Source: JAIVJG01 sp964236735 (GTDB taxonomy: Bacteria; Acidobacteriota; Blastocatellia; Pyrinomonadales; Pyrinomonadaceae). Taken from it: a stretch of 64,000 nt of DNA. Position 1 is the first letter of the stretch. The number at the start of each line of letters is the position of its first letter. Shown in pieces: positions 1-14,237 of this stretch. The stretch is taken from contig CAXSFM010000002.1 of assembly GCA_964236735.1 (NCBI GenBank), forward strand, positions 333,542 through 397,541, given 5' to 3'. Both the position numbers and the translations under genes were made by a program. Under the pieces are notes generated by a model. The model was not told the origin of the DNA. It made no database searches and worked only from the letters and a program-made list of their open reading frames with translations.

Positions 1-1
1 C

Positions 2-775
2 GTCTCGCCCGCGTCGAATAACTATCTGATCGAGGACTATGATCTCGGACTGGCTCCCAGCTCCAGCGTCTTCGTCGCCGAGTCGTCATCGGCGAGCGAG
101 AAGGCGGGCGCGCACGATAAGCGTGAGCGTCTCCTGAGCGTCGGCGAGCCGAGCTTCGACCGCGCCGCATTTCCCGCGCTCGCTGCGCTGCCGTCGGCCA
201 CGCAGGAGGCGCGTGCCGTCTCGGATTTTTACACGCCGGATTGTCGTGTGCTGCTGCACGGCGAGGCTGGCGAGCAGGCGGTCAAGTCCGAGCTACAGAA
301 GGCAGATGTCGCACACTTCGCGATGCATTACCTCGTAGATGAAAGTTCCGAGATGCGCTCCGGCTTCCCCCTCGTGCCGGAGCGCGACGCTTCGGCTGAA
401 CACAAGAGCGACGATGGCTTTCTACAATCCTACGAGATTTACCAGATGAGACTTTCGCAGACGCGCCTCGTCGTACTGTCCGCGTGTCAGACGGGAATCG
501 AGCAGCAATACGATGGCGAGGGAGCGGTCAGCGCGGCTCGCCCGTTTCTGGTGGCAGGCGTCCCCACCGTCGTCGCCAGCCTGTGGCCGGTTGAGACAGA
601 CGCTTCCATGGAATTGATGATCAACTTCCACAGATACCGCCGGCGCGATGCGCTGCCCACGACCGAGGCATTGAGACGCGCGCAGGTCGCGATGGCTCGC
701 GGCGCAGACGTGCGTTACAGACATCCTTATTACTGGTCACCGTTCGTTGCCATCGGCGGCTACGCAAAATCTTAG
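2..775 (+). CDS. CHAT-domain protease-like protein, C-terminal part (5' end outside window)
   Basis: The reading frame is open from the first bases of the window, so the true start lies upstream; only about 257 C-terminal residues are visible. They form a CHAT domain (caspase HetF-associated with TPRs, clan CD cysteine peptidase fold). The catalytic His motif HFAMHY has its second His codon at 326-328, and the catalytic Cys is in LSACQTG (codon 485-487). Further family signs are LLSVGEPSFD, the ASLWPVETDAS strand after the Cys, and the C-terminal YYWSPFVAIGGY. CHAT domains usually follow TPR repeats, which would be upstream if present. The stop is 17 bases before the next gene, so the two are probably cotranscribed. 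A peptidase role is inferred from the intact dyad; substrate unknown. Confidence 0.88.
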   Translation, partial: VSPASNNYLIEDYDLGLAPSSSVFVAESSSASEKAGAHDKRERLLSVGEPSFDRAAFPALAALPSATQEARAVSDFYTPDCRVLLHGEAGEQAVKSELQKADVAHFAMHYLVDESSEMRSGFPLVPERDASAEHKSDDGFLQSYEIYQMRLSQTRLVVLSACQTGIEQQYDGEGAVSAARPFLVAGVPTVVASLWPVETDASMELMINFHRYRRRDALPTTEALRRAQVAMARGADVRYRHPYYWSPFVAIGGYAKS

Positions 776-792
776 CGAGAAGGAGAACTAAC

Positions 793-1665
793 ATGCCGTT
801 CACATCAGTCACAAAGTTGCCGGATAACCCGGACGTGAGGATATTTTTTTCCGGCCTCCTCATCCTAGACCCGAACCCGTCCCCTGATCCTATTCCGGGC
901 GTGAATACGTGCGAGGTGTACGTCCACCGCAGCGCACCAGACCACCAGTTGTCCATCGAGGTCAGGCGGAAGCGTGCGGGTAAGCCCGACATCATCCTGA
1001 TGAGACACATCGGGCAACTCGCCTTCATCGCGCCGCCGTCGGGCGTTGATCCGAGATTCGGAATGACGATCCGCGTCAATGACGACCCGAAGGGAGTCAA
1101 AAGGTACGATCCGCCAGACCCTGACCACACTTCTTCGGAAGGCGAGGGGCTGGGACTCGCCATTGACCTCGAACATTTGCCCGCGCAGCGGAGGGAAAGC
1201 GTTGGTGGCGTCAATTCTCTCGACGGGCGACCCAGCATCCTTTTCAACGATGCCGTCTTCTACACTGCCGCCAAGACGAGCAAAGATGTCACCGTCCGGC
1301 TGAAGAAGGACGATGTCGTCGTCGTGGAGAAACTCGACCCGTTCGCGCGCGTCATCGGCGCAAACATCTACCTTGATAATGCCGACAGCAGCGTGCTTGT
1401 GGAATGGGTACAGCAGGGACTGCCCAAGGTTCTGGAGTTGTTGAAGCCGGAGGATGAGAGTCTCAGTTACGAAATTTACATCGTGAACGAGCCGCTCTAC
1501 GAAGAGGAAGAGCCGACGCTTCCTCGCCACGATGAACTCAAGGAGTATTTCAAAATACTTCCTGAAGCCAGAGAACGTTTTGAACTGGAAGTGCCGAGCG
1601 ACACACCCGACGCTGAACGCGGCTCGACGACGACACCATGTATGCCGGTCATCAAAGGCGGCTGA
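793..1665 (+). CDS. Unknown 290-aa protein between CHAT and metacaspase genes
   Basis: I do not recognise a family. The protein has no signal peptide or membrane segment. It looks like a soluble, beta-rich protein with alternating hydrophobic strands (VRIFFSGLLILDP, CEVYVHRSAPDHQLSIEV, VLVEWVQQGL) and an acidic C-terminal stretch with the run YEEEEPTLPRHDE, ending in a short Ser/Thr-rich tail. A good ribosome binding site (AAGGAG, spacing about 6) precedes the ATG. It starts 17 bases after the CHAT gene and is followed 140 bases later by a metacaspase gene on the same strand. The setting suggests a substrate, adaptor or regulator of the two caspase-like proteins, but that is inference only. 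Confidence 0.8.
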   Translation: MPFTSVTKLPDNPDVRIFFSGLLILDPNPSPDPIPGVNTCEVYVHRSAPDHQLSIEVRRKRAGKPDIILMRHIGQLAFIAPPSGVDPRFGMTIRVNDDPKGVKRYDPPDPDHTSSEGEGLGLAIDLEHLPAQRRESVGGVNSLDGRPSILFNDAVFYTAAKTSKDVTVRLKKDDVVVVEKLDPFARVIGANIYLDNADSSVLVEWVQQGLPKVLELLKPEDESLSYEIYIVNEPLYEEEEPTLPRHDELKEYFKILPEARERFELEVPSDTPDAERGSTTTPCMPVIKGG

Positions 1666-1805
1666 GTGTCAGGTCAGTCCGTGTTGAATGGAAGACGCAC
1701 GGCGGCGGGCGGGGAAACTCTATTCTGCCCGCCGCCGTGAAAAGTCGAAAGCGCTCAAGCAGTGTTTTCACAATCAGTCACTAACAAATCAGAAAGTGAG
1801 GAGCT

Positions 1806-2732
1806 ATGGCGAGAGGAATGTCACTCCATGTGGGAATCAACAAGGTGAGCGTTGCCGCCTTCAGCGCACAGATTCTGAGGGGCTGCGAGAATGATGCGAC
1901 CGAGATGCGCGCCATCGTCCTTGCGCGCGGCTTTCAGGCTCAAGATACAAAGCTGCTTCCGGGTGACAAAGCGACGTTCCAAAATGTAGATGGTGAGATA
2001 CGGCGGGCTGCCGGTCTGCTTTTGCCGGGTGACATTTTCCTCTTCACCTTCGCCGGCCACGGCGCACGTTTACCTGATACGGACGAGCACGATGAGGGGG
2101 CGGCAGGTGAACTGGACGGACAGGACGAGACCATCGTGCTCTACGACCGCCTGCTGCTCGACGACTATATGCATCGCGTTCTGTGGCCGCTGTTCAAATC
2201 CGGTGTGCGGATCGTCGGAGTCGCGGATAGCTGTCACAGCGGCAGCGCCCTCTTCGCGCTCGCGAATATGGGCAATGATTCCAACGCGCATCTTGGGATT
2301 GCCGCACACTCGCCGGGCGTTGCCGCCGTCGCCAATATCCACAAGTCGCCAGCGAATGATGCCGGGATGGTGAAGGTCATCCCCCGAACCCGCGCACTGA
2401 CCGGCGAGGCGACTGAGACACATCTTGAGCAATTTAATTCCTTCTACGAAGGGCTGGACATTCCCTCAAAAGAGGATGCTCTTCCCGTCAACGCCGACCT
2501 GCTTCTCATGGCAGCGTGCCAGGATAGGAAGACTACGCCGGACGGCTTCCCCCACGGCGGATTCACCGCCGCGCTCCTCGATGTCTGGAATCAAGGATCG
2601 TTCACCGGCAGCTATGTAACGTTCATGGAGCAGATCAAAGCGTTGGTTGCCGCACGCTTTACGGGGCAGGTTCCGGTTCTGACCGTCAAGCCATCACCGG
2701 CTTTCAGCGACCAGCCGCCCTTTAGTATCTGA
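1806..2732 (+). CDS. Metacaspase (caspase family, peptidase C14)
   Basis: 308 aa, almost entirely a caspase p20-like fold. The catalytic His is H85 in FTFAGHGARLPD and the catalytic Cys is C143 in VADSCHSGSA. The N-terminal SLHVGINKV strand and the acidic stretch DGQDETIVLYD before the Cys are typical of bacterial type I metacaspases. Family members cleave after Arg or Lys, often with calcium. There is no signal peptide, so it should act in the cytoplasm. The start is set by GTGAGGAG about 4 bases upstream of the ATG at 1806; longer alternatives in other frames are shadows. It is the last gene of the CHAT cluster and is followed by a terminator. Confidence 0.9.
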   Translation: MARGMSLHVGINKVSVAAFSAQILRGCENDATEMRAIVLARGFQAQDTKLLPGDKATFQNVDGEIRRAAGLLLPGDIFLFTFAGHGARLPDTDEHDEGAAGELDGQDETIVLYDRLLLDDYMHRVLWPLFKSGVRIVGVADSCHSGSALFALANMGNDSNAHLGIAAHSPGVAAVANIHKSPANDAGMVKVIPRTRALTGEATETHLEQFNSFYEGLDIPSKEDALPVNADLLLMAACQDRKTTPDGFPHGGFTAALLDVWNQGSFTGSYVTFMEQIKALVAARFTGQVPVLTVKPSPAFSDQPPFSI

Positions 2733-2784
2733 CGCGCCGGCGCAACGACACGCGCGCGCTGACCCGCACAGCACAGGCGTTAAC

Positions 2785-2820
2785 AATGGCTTTGATGTCG
2801 CGTCAAAGCCATTTCTATTT
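2785..2820 (+). terminator. Rho-independent terminator after the metacaspase gene
   Basis: Perfect 11-bp stem AATGGCTTTGA / TCAAAGCCATT with a 7-base loop, followed by TCTATTT. It closes the CHAT-unknown-metacaspase transcription unit. Confidence 0.8.
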
Positions 2821-2984
2821 GGCCGGCTGCAAATTCGCGCGCGTCAACGGCGCTCCGCAAGCCTGTTGAAGCATTCTCCGGTTTGTGTAAGACTTCGCGC
2901 CGGTAACTCTCGGACAGTACGAACCTGTCTCCAGACGGCGGCAAACAAAAATTTCTTTCTGACCGGACAAGTACGCACGGCTTG

Positions 2985-5900
2985 ATGATGAAAGCGCAGC
3001 GCAAAGTAATATCTTTCTTTTGCGGGCTACTGTGGTTGTTTGCGTCCGTTCCCGCGCGCGCCGAACGGCTGCCTGTCAGAATCTACACTTCAGCCGACGG
3101 CTTAGGCAGCAGTTTTATCAGTTACCTGATGCGCGACTCGCACGGCTTTCTGTGGGTCTGCACGCGCGACGGACTGAGCCGCTTCGATGGCGCGCGTTTC
3201 GTCACTTATCAGGTCAGCGACAAAAACGCTCCGCCCGGCATCGAGCAGATTCTCGAAACCAGCAGAGGCATCTACTGGATCGTCACGACCGGCGGACTAT
3301 ATCGCTTCGACCCCAACGCTCCTGTCTCGAATGACACGCACAGCACAGACCGCCCGACGCTCAACGCCGAGTTGATGAGCGAGCAGCGCGGCACACTCTA
3401 CGAAGACCGTCGCGGCAATCTCTGGTCTGGAGGCGATGGTCTTTATCGTCTGGAAGAAAAGGACGGAAAAGTTTCTTCGCAGAAGGTCGAAATAAATCTG
3501 CCCCCGAATCCGTCCACCGAGTTCGCCATCCCCGCCATCCGCGAAGGGCAAGACGGAAGCCTGTGGCTGGCGACTTCATGGGGACTCGTGCGACGCCTGC
3601 CGGACGGTCGCGAGATTTTCTATGGCGTCGGCTCGTCACGCACCGACGCCTCAACTTCTTTGCTGGAAGATCGCGAAGGGAGAATCTGGCTCGGACGAAC
3701 GTCGGGCGTTTACGTCATCAAGCCTGAGCCGCTCGATGAGTTGACGCGACTTGGCGACCTGACCATCAGAGAGTTGGATACTCTGGCGAAAGTGCAACCG
3801 CCTGATGAAACGCGCGTGAGCCTGCCGGAATATACGGGCGAGATTTTTAAGTACGCCGGACTCGGCAACGCTTCCTACGGCAAGTATTTATATCAGACCG
3901 CCGACGGGCACGTCTGGATTTCCGACGGCGACGGCGTGGTCGAATACGACGGCCATACTTTTCACACGCACACCACCGCACAGGGCTTGCTCAAAGGCGG
4001 CGGGCAGATGGTCGAGGATGCAAGCGGCAATCTCTGGCTTGGCTGGCCGACCGGACTGATGCGTCTCGACCGGCGCGGACTGATTACTTACGATCTCGCC
4101 GACGGGCTAAAAAATATTGCCGTGCTGACCATCAACGAAACCCGTGAAGGCGGGTTGTATGTGGCGGGCAGCGATTTTTCTCTGAGCCGCTTCGACGGTA
4201 AAGGATTTGAAACCATCCGCCCGATGCTCCCGCCGGACGCCAAAGCGGTCTGGACTTCAAATCCCCTCTTTGAGGATGGAGCGGGTGAGTGGTGGGCTTT
4301 GACGAATGTGAAGCTTTACCGCTTTGCTGCCACGCCAAGCTTCGACGCTCTCGCGCGCGAACGCCCGCTCGCCGTCTATACGACTCGCGATGGTCTGAAG
4401 GGCGATCAGATGTTCCACGTCTTTGAAGACTCGAAAGGAGATTTGTGGTTCAGCTCGCGCGGGGCCAGCGCCGTGCAAAGCGGCTTGTCGAGATGGAATC
4501 GCGCCACGGAAAAGTTTTACACCTTCTCGGAAGCGGAAAATTTTCCGGCGGAGAAGGCCGCTTCTGCTTTCGCCGAAGACCGCGACGGCAATCTCTGGTT
4601 CGGCTTCTACGAGGGAGGGCTGGCCCGTTACGCGCAGGGACGTTTTACCGAATTTACATCTGCCGACGATTTGCCGAACGGTCTCATCACCGCTCTCTAC
4701 ACAGATCGGCAAGGCAGATTGTGGATCGCATCGTCGCTCGGCGGTCTGAGCCGCATTGACGACACAAACGCCGCGCGGCCTCGCTTCGTCACGTACACAA
4801 TTGATAACGGACTCGCGAGCAACAACGTCCGCTCCATCACCGAAGACTTGTACGGCAACATCTACGCGGGCACGGCGCGCGGCGTTGATAAACTCTCGCC
4901 GGACGCGACGCGCATCCAGCATTACTCCGTCAAAGATGGTCTGGCCGGAGATTTCGTCAACGCCGCCTTTCGTGATCGAAGCGGCACGCTCTGGTTCGGC
5001 ACTCCGAGCGGATTGTCGCGGCTCGTGCCGGAGGCGGGGCGTGAAACGGTCGCGCCGTCCGTCAGGTTCGGCGCGCTTCGCATCGCCGGCGAAGGTCGCC
5101 CCGTTCCCGAACTCGGCAGCACGGAAGTTTCCGACCTTGAGCTATCGCCCGCACAGAACAACTTGCAGATAGATTTCTTTGGCATTGACTTCGACGCGGG
5201 TGAGGCTCTGCGCTATCAATACATGCTCGAAGGCGCAGACCGCGAATGGAGCGCGCCGACCGAGCAACGCACGGTTAATTACGCCAACCTCGCGCCCGGC
5301 TCGTACAGATTTCTGGTCAGAGCCGTCAATGCAGGCGCACTGACTGAGGCGAAACCGGCGACGATCTCGTTTCGCATTCTGCCGCCCGTCTGGCGTCGCT
5401 GGTGGTTCATCACGCTCGCCGTCATGCTTCTGGCCGGGAGCGTCTTCGCGCTCGACCGTTATCGCGTCAACCGCATGAAGGAACTCGACGCGGCTCTCAC
5501 GGTGTCGCAGACGCTGACCGAAACGCTCACCGAGCAACGCGCCGAGTTGAGCAAAGCGAATCGCGCGCTCGAACTCGAATACGACGTGACGAGCATCCTC
5601 GCGGAGGCGACGACGCCCGTCGAGGCCGCGCCGAAAATTCTGGAAGCGATCTGCCGGAGCGCGGGTTGGGATGTCGGGGCGATCTGGAATGTTGAGGAAG
5701 ATGCCGTACAACTTCGCTGCCGGGAAGTGTGGCATTCGGAGCGCGCCGCCGATGCCGCAGAGTTTGAGACGCGCACGCTCAACCATACTTTCTTGAAAGG
5801 CGAGGGTCTGCCGGGTCGCGTCTGGGCGAGCGGCGAGTCGCATTGGATTGTTGACCTCAAGAATGACGAGAACTTTCCGCGTCTTGGCGTCGCCAACGAA

Positions 5901-7178
5901 GACGGCTTGAAAAGCGCGTTCGGTTTTCCCATCACGCTTGAAGGCGAAGTGATTGGCGTGCTCGAATTTTTCAGCCGCGAGACGCGCGCGCGCGATGAAG
6001 AGTTGTCGGAGATGATGTCGGGCGTCGGCGGACAGATCGGGCAGTTGATCGAGCGCAGGCGCGCCGACGAAGCGTTGAGAGAATCGGAAGACCGCTTTCG
6101 CACGCTGGCCGAGACGGCCTCCGACGCCATCATCACGATTGACGAAGCGAGCCGCATCATCTTCGTCAACGCGACCGCAGGCCACGTCTTCGGCTACTCG
6201 ACGGCGGAGATGATCGGCGCGGATTTGACGATGCTGATGCCCGAATACATGCGCCACGTTCACGATGCCGGACTGCAACGCTACGTCACGACGGGGCGCA
6301 AACATATCGCGTGGGAGGCCGTCGAGCTTCCCGGCCTGCACAAAAGCGGGCGCGAAATTCCGCTGGAACTTTCCTTCGGCGAGTTTACCAAAAACGGCCA
6401 ACGCTTCTTCACCGGCATCGCGCGCGACATCACCGAGCGCAAGCAGGCGGAAGAGGCTCTGCGCCGCTCGCGCGAAGAGCGTATGCGCGAGCTTGAGCGC
6501 GTGCGGACGCGCATCGCGACAGATTTGCACGACGACATCGGAGCCAGCCTGACGCAGATCGTCGTCTTAAGCGAAGTCGCGCGCCAGCAGCAGCAGCAAC
6601 AGGCCGGAGGAGGAAACGGTCAGGATGCGTCCTCCGAGCCGCTCACGAAAATCACGAACGTCTCGAACGAACTCGTCGAGGCGATGAGCGACATCGTCTG
6701 GGCGATTAATCCGAAGAAAGATCACTTGAGCGATCTCGTGCAGCGTATGCGCCGCTTCGCCAGCGACATCTTCAGCGCGTGCGGCATCAAGCTCACTTTG
6801 CGCGCGACCGGCGCGGATGCCGACGCGCAGTTGGGCGCGAACGTGCGGCGCGAGTTGTTCCTCATCTTCAAAGAGAGCGTCAATAACATCGCCAGGCATT
6901 CCGGCTGCACCGAGGCCGCTGTGGAATTTTATTCTGAGGGCGACGATCTCGTGCTGAAACTGAGCGACAACGGAAATGGTTTCGACCCGTCGCTCGCCGT
7001 GGTTGACGATGGGATGAGAAAAGGCGGCAACGGTCTTCTCAGTATGCGGCGTCGCGCGGAGGAGTTAGGCGGCACGTTCGAGATTAGCTCCACGCCGGGG
7101 CAGGGGACGAACACTGTTCTGCGCGTGCCGCTCGGCCAACATTCGTCCCCTGATAGTTCCCGCCTGAACGGGCGGTGA
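2985..7178 (+). CDS. Two-component regulator-propeller sensor histidine kinase (GAF, PAS, HisKA_3)
   Basis: About 1397 aa. In order: signal peptide (residues 1-26), two-component regulator-propeller repeats (about 35-690; recurring GNLWFG / GxLWxGT / GLSR motifs), a Y_Y_Y domain (about 700-790), one membrane helix (about 802-822), GAF (about 868-1020), PAS (about 1033-1150), HisKA_3 dimerisation with the phospho-His in DLHDDIGASL (near 1182), and a HATPase_c domain (about 1285-1380) with N, DNGNGF and GGNGLLSM boxes. The sensor portion is periplasmic. Similar sensors in Bacteroidetes detect polysaccharide breakdown products; the ligand here is unknown. Translation could begin at TTG 2982, ATG 2985 or ATG 2988; none has a strong SD. 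The NarL-type regulator follows directly, so they are a cognate pair. Confidence 0.93.
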   Translation: MMKAQRKVISFFCGLLWLFASVPARAERLPVRIYTSADGLGSSFISYLMRDSHGFLWVCTRDGLSRFDGARFVTYQVSDKNAPPGIEQILETSRGIYWIVTTGGLYRFDPNAPVSNDTHSTDRPTLNAELMSEQRGTLYEDRRGNLWSGGDGLYRLEEKDGKVSSQKVEINLPPNPSTEFAIPAIREGQDGSLWLATSWGLVRRLPDGREIFYGVGSSRTDASTSLLEDREGRIWLGRTSGVYVIKPEPLDELTRLGDLTIRELDTLAKVQPPDETRVSLPEYTGEIFKYAGLGNASYGKYLYQTADGHVWISDGDGVVEYDGHTFHTHTTAQGLLKGGGQMVEDASGNLWLGWPTGLMRLDRRGLITYDLADGLKNIAVLTINETREGGLYVAGSDFSLSRFDGKGFETIRPMLPPDAKAVWTSNPLFEDGAGEWWALTNVKLYRFAATPSFDALARERPLAVYTTRDGLKGDQMFHVFEDSKGDLWFSSRGASAVQSGLSRWNRATEKFYTFSEAENFPAEKAASAFAEDRDGNLWFGFYEGGLARYAQGRFTEFTSADDLPNGLITALYTDRQGRLWIASSLGGLSRIDDTNAARPRFVTYTIDNGLASNNVRSITEDLYGNIYAGTARGVDKLSPDATRIQHYSVKDGLAGDFVNAAFRDRSGTLWFGTPSGLSRLVPEAGRETVAPSVRFGALRIAGEGRPVPELGSTEVSDLELSPAQNNLQIDFFGIDFDAGEALRYQYMLEGADREWSAPTEQRTVNYANLAPGSYRFLVRAVNAGALTEAKPATISFRILPPVWRRWWFITLAVMLLAGSVFALDRYRVNRMKELDAALTVSQTLTETLTEQRAELSKANRALELEYDVTSILAEATTPVEAAPKILEAICRSAGWDVGAIWNVEEDAVQLRCREVWHSERAADAAEFETRTLNHTFLKGEGLPGRVWASGESHWIVDLKNDENFPRLGVANEDGLKSAFGFPITLEGEVIGVLEFFSRETRARDEELSEMMSGVGGQIGQLIERRRADEALRESEDRFRTLAETASDAIITIDEASRIIFVNATAGHVFGYSTAEMIGADLTMLMPEYMRHVHDAGLQRYVTTGRKHIAWEAVELPGLHKSGREIPLELSFGEFTKNGQRFFTGIARDITERKQAEEALRRSREERMRELERVRTRIATDLHDDIGASLTQIVVLSEVARQQQQQQAGGGNGQDASSEPLTKITNVSNELVEAMSDIVWAINPKKDHLSDLVQRMRRFASDIFSACGIKLTLRATGADADAQLGANVRRELFLIFKESVNNIARHSGCTEAAVEFYSEGDDLVLKLSDNGNGFDPSLAVVDDGMRKGGNGLLSMRRRAEELGGTFEISSTPGQGTNTVLRVPLGQHSSPDSSRLNGR

Positions 7179-7245
7179 CTTCACAGTGCACGAACCATTA
7201 AGCTCTTCTCCGTTCGCCGAAGTTGGCCGTAGGGGGAAGCACGTA

Positions 7246-7929
7246 ATGTTAACGATAGTCGAAAGCAAAATCACCATGACGCAGAATCAGTCGCTCATCA
7301 AGACGGCCATCATCGAAGACCAGCGCGACATCCGCGAGGGGCTGGCGATGCTCATCAACGGCACCGAAGGCTACTCCTGCACGGGCAGTTATCGCTCGAT
7401 GGAAGAAGCGTTGGAGAAGATCAGCCGCGAGCTGCCGGACATCGTGCTCTCTGACATCGGGCTGCCGGGCATGAGCGGCATCGAAGGCATCCGCATCCTG
7501 AAAGAACGCTATCCCGCGATGTTCATTTTGATGATTACCATCTATGACGACGACGAGCGCATTTTCGACGCGCTGTGCGCTGGCGCGTGCGGCTATCTGT
7601 TGAAGAGAACCAGCCCGACGCGCCTGCTGGAAGGTCTCAAAGAGGCCGTCACAGGCGGCGCGCCGATGTCGCCCGAAATAGCTTCGCGCGTCATCTCTCT
7701 CTTTCGCGACATACGCCCGCCTGAGCGCGCCGACTATGAATTGACGCCGCATGAAATACGCCTCTTGAAGCTGCTGGTTGACGGCCACAATTACACCACG
7801 TCGGCGCAGGAGTTGAGCGTCAGCATCAACACCATCAAATTCCACATGCGGAACATCTACGACAAACTTCAGGTTCACTCGAAATCCGAAGCCGTCGCCA
7901 AAGCCCTGCGCGACCGTCTCGTCAATTAG
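7246..7929 (+). CDS. NarL/FixJ-family response regulator
   Basis: 227 aa. Receiver domain at about residues 18-135 with acidic pair E24/D25, phospho-acceptor D70 in VLSDIGLPG, and the conserved Lys in YLLKRTSP. A LuxR-type helix-turn-helix at the C terminus contains LTPHEIRLLKLL and SINTIKFHMRNIYDKL. It is predicted to bind DNA after phosphotransfer from the preceding HisKA_3 kinase. I chose ATG 7246 because AGGGGGAAG lies 7 bases upstream; GTG 7186 and ATG 7276 are alternatives. The gap from the kinase stop is 67 bases. Confidence 0.92.
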   Translation: MLTIVESKITMTQNQSLIKTAIIEDQRDIREGLAMLINGTEGYSCTGSYRSMEEALEKISRELPDIVLSDIGLPGMSGIEGIRILKERYPAMFILMITIYDDDERIFDALCAGACGYLLKRTSPTRLLEGLKEAVTGGAPMSPEIASRVISLFRDIRPPERADYELTPHEIRLLKLLVDGHNYTTSAQELSVSINTIKFHMRNIYDKLQVHSKSEAVAKALRDRLVN

Positions 7930-7987
7930 AAGTCAAATCACTCTCGCAGCCGACACGCGCTCCCTCACATATCATTTCGGAATCTTT

Positions 7988-8157
7988 ACTGCGGGTTGCA
8001 AATGAATGCGGGCAGAGATTAACCACAGAGGACACGGAGGGGCACAGAGGCAGACCAGAGAGAGACAATCAAACCTCCCTCTTTCCTCTGTGCTCCTCTG
8101 AGTCCTCTGTGGTGAAAATTCTTTCACTCAACTCGCACTCAATCGCAAACCGCTATA
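7988..8157 (+). repeat. Intergenic palindromic repeat, family A, copy 1
   Basis: About 170 bp. Outer edges read actgcgggttgcaaatgaat and aatcgcaaaccgctata; inner arms are ccacagaggacac and gtcctctgtgg, with Ct/Ag-rich inner extensions, so the whole unit can fold into a long hairpin. Close copies lie at 26591-26761 (same orientation) and 34897-35063 (reverse). There is no ORF. Confidence 0.85.
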
Positions 8158-8496
8158 GACAGTAAGCCCGACGACGCGCGCGCGCGAGGTTATGCGTTCG
8201 CGCAGGTTGCGTCTCGTCTCATCGCGCGTTCAGCGCAGACACATTTTGCCTCCTGAAAAAACTTTTCTTTGCTACCCAAACGGGTGGCGACGCTTTCGAT
8301 GATCTTTGCGAAACTCGATTTCGTCGCAAGCCGAAAGCGAGGGGGCTTCACGGGATGCGACGCAACTTGAAAAGGGAACTGAGAGGACGTTCGGCGCGAG
8401 CGCAAACCGTCATTCCCAAACTTTAATTCGATGATCCTCTAAACGCATGAGGTCACTTGATAAGGAGCTTTAGGAAGCTCCGACAGGAGCAAAACA
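8158..8496 (+). other. Non-coding leader upstream of the small secreted protein
   Basis: 339 bases with no convincing ORF. At 8271-8287 it holds gctacccaaacgggtggc, a short hairpin whose left half (tttgctaccc) recurs upstream of both giant surface-protein genes. Just before the next start, ggagctt-tagg-aagctcc (8464-8481) forms a tight hairpin close to the ribosome binding site, which could affect translation. Confidence 0.5.
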
Positions 8497-9063
8497 ATGA
8501 AAATCATTCGCATCGCGATGTTCGCACTCGCAGTTGTGTTCGCCGCCACCTCCATCGCCCCGTCGGGCTCTCTGGCGCAGACACCGAGGATTAAGATTAT
8601 CCGGCGCACGAACACGTCCATCCAGGTTCGACGCTACAGCGGCGACATGTCCGAGTGGAGACAGTCAACGGACATCTCTTCGCCGCACGCCGTCACGTTT
8701 CGTTGGGAGTCGAAGGAGGCGGGCGCGACGAAAGGTTACTATCAGGTATCGGAAGCAGACCTCGGGGTCAGCACGACGACGGAGACGATGCTGAAAGCCA
8801 TCGCGCGCGCTTCGCTCGGCAGTCTGCCGGCGGCTGGCTCGGTCAAACAGTTCGACATTGACTTCGCCGCCTTCGCGCCCGCCACGCCGCCCGCGCAGGC
8901 GAAGACCTACTACGTCCGCGTCATCACAGTGGACGATCAAGGTCATCTCGTCGGCACGCCTTCGGCTTCGGTGCAGGTGCTTTATGCGGGGCCGAACGCG
9001 CCCGTGAAATTCGACGAGCCGAGCAACACGAGGCCCCGCCCCGCCGTGCCGGGCAGACACTAA
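8497..9063 (+). CDS. Small secreted protein, fibronectin-type-III-like
   Basis: 188 aa. A signal peptide covers residues 1-28, with likely cleavage after LAQ. The mature part is beta-rich, and the stretch KTYYVRVITVDDQGHLVGTP resembles the last strands of a fibronectin type III fold. The C terminus is Pro-rich. SD AGGAGC sits 7 bases before the ATG. A second, truncated copy (C-terminal 45 residues plus terminator) exists in inverted orientation at 23580-23714, and in both places the giant CSLREA/DUF4214 gene follows. The association suggests a role at the cell surface with that protein; function otherwise unknown. Confidence 0.82.
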   Translation: MKIIRIAMFALAVVFAATSIAPSGSLAQTPRIKIIRRTNTSIQVRRYSGDMSEWRQSTDISSPHAVTFRWESKEAGATKGYYQVSEADLGVSTTTETMLKAIARASLGSLPAAGSVKQFDIDFAAFAPATPPAQAKTYYVRVITVDDQGHLVGTPSASVQVLYAGPNAPVKFDEPSNTRPRPAVPGRH

Positions 9064-9123
9064 TCAAACAAGCGGGTTCCGCCTTTTCGGCCTACCCCAA
9101 CACCTTCCGCGCTTAATGCGCCA

Positions 9124-9166
9124 AGCCGCCGTGCCGGTTTACGAACCACACGGCGGCTCTTTCCTT
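9124..9166 (+). terminator. Terminator after the small secreted protein
   Basis: Stem AGCCGCCGTG / CACGGCGGCT (9124-9133, 9149-9158), then CTTTCCTTTT. The same stem and the sequence just before it are conserved after the remnant copy near 23.5 kb. Confidence 0.75.
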
Positions 9167-9479
9167 TTACAAGCCCAATGCAAACACAAGTCGGGTCGTT
9201 CGCGCAGAGAACCGCCCGAACAGGCGGGCGCGCCCTCATTGTACTTTCGCGTGATTGCTGATGCATCAAGCGTGGACAGGCGCACTCACGCCACGTTGAA
9301 GCGAATCATTGAAGCAATAAATAAAAAGCTTTCATGCGGTTTGGAGCCGACCGTTGAGGAGCGGTCGCGTCAAGCTCATGGGCGTTGAAAAGTTGCTACC
9401 CGAACAGGCGGCGCGCGTTGCCGGCGCTTCAACTATTTTGGTTGTGGCAGGACGAGACTAACTTTGACGGAGGAGAGAG
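9167..9479 (+). other. Non-coding leader of the first giant surface-protein gene
   Basis: 313 bases without a supported gene. The last ~95 bases, from gaaaagttgctaccc (9387-9401) to the ribosome binding site ggaggagag, are clearly similar to the leader of the second giant gene (minus strand, 23191-23287), including gactaactttga just before the SD. Confidence 0.55.
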
Positions 9480-14210
<4,731 letters not shown>

Positions 14211-14237
14211 TGATTCAATAGCCCAAACTCACGCAAC

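Noticed and set aside
1688..1894. 68-codon frame before the metacaspase gene
   Set aside because: Overlaps the metacaspase start in another frame, with no SD.
5142..6530. Long minus-strand open frame (462 codons) opposite the sensor kinase
   Set aside because: It lies wholly inside the kinase coding region, has low-complexity Arg/Ala composition and no SD; GC-rich DNA makes such shadows common.
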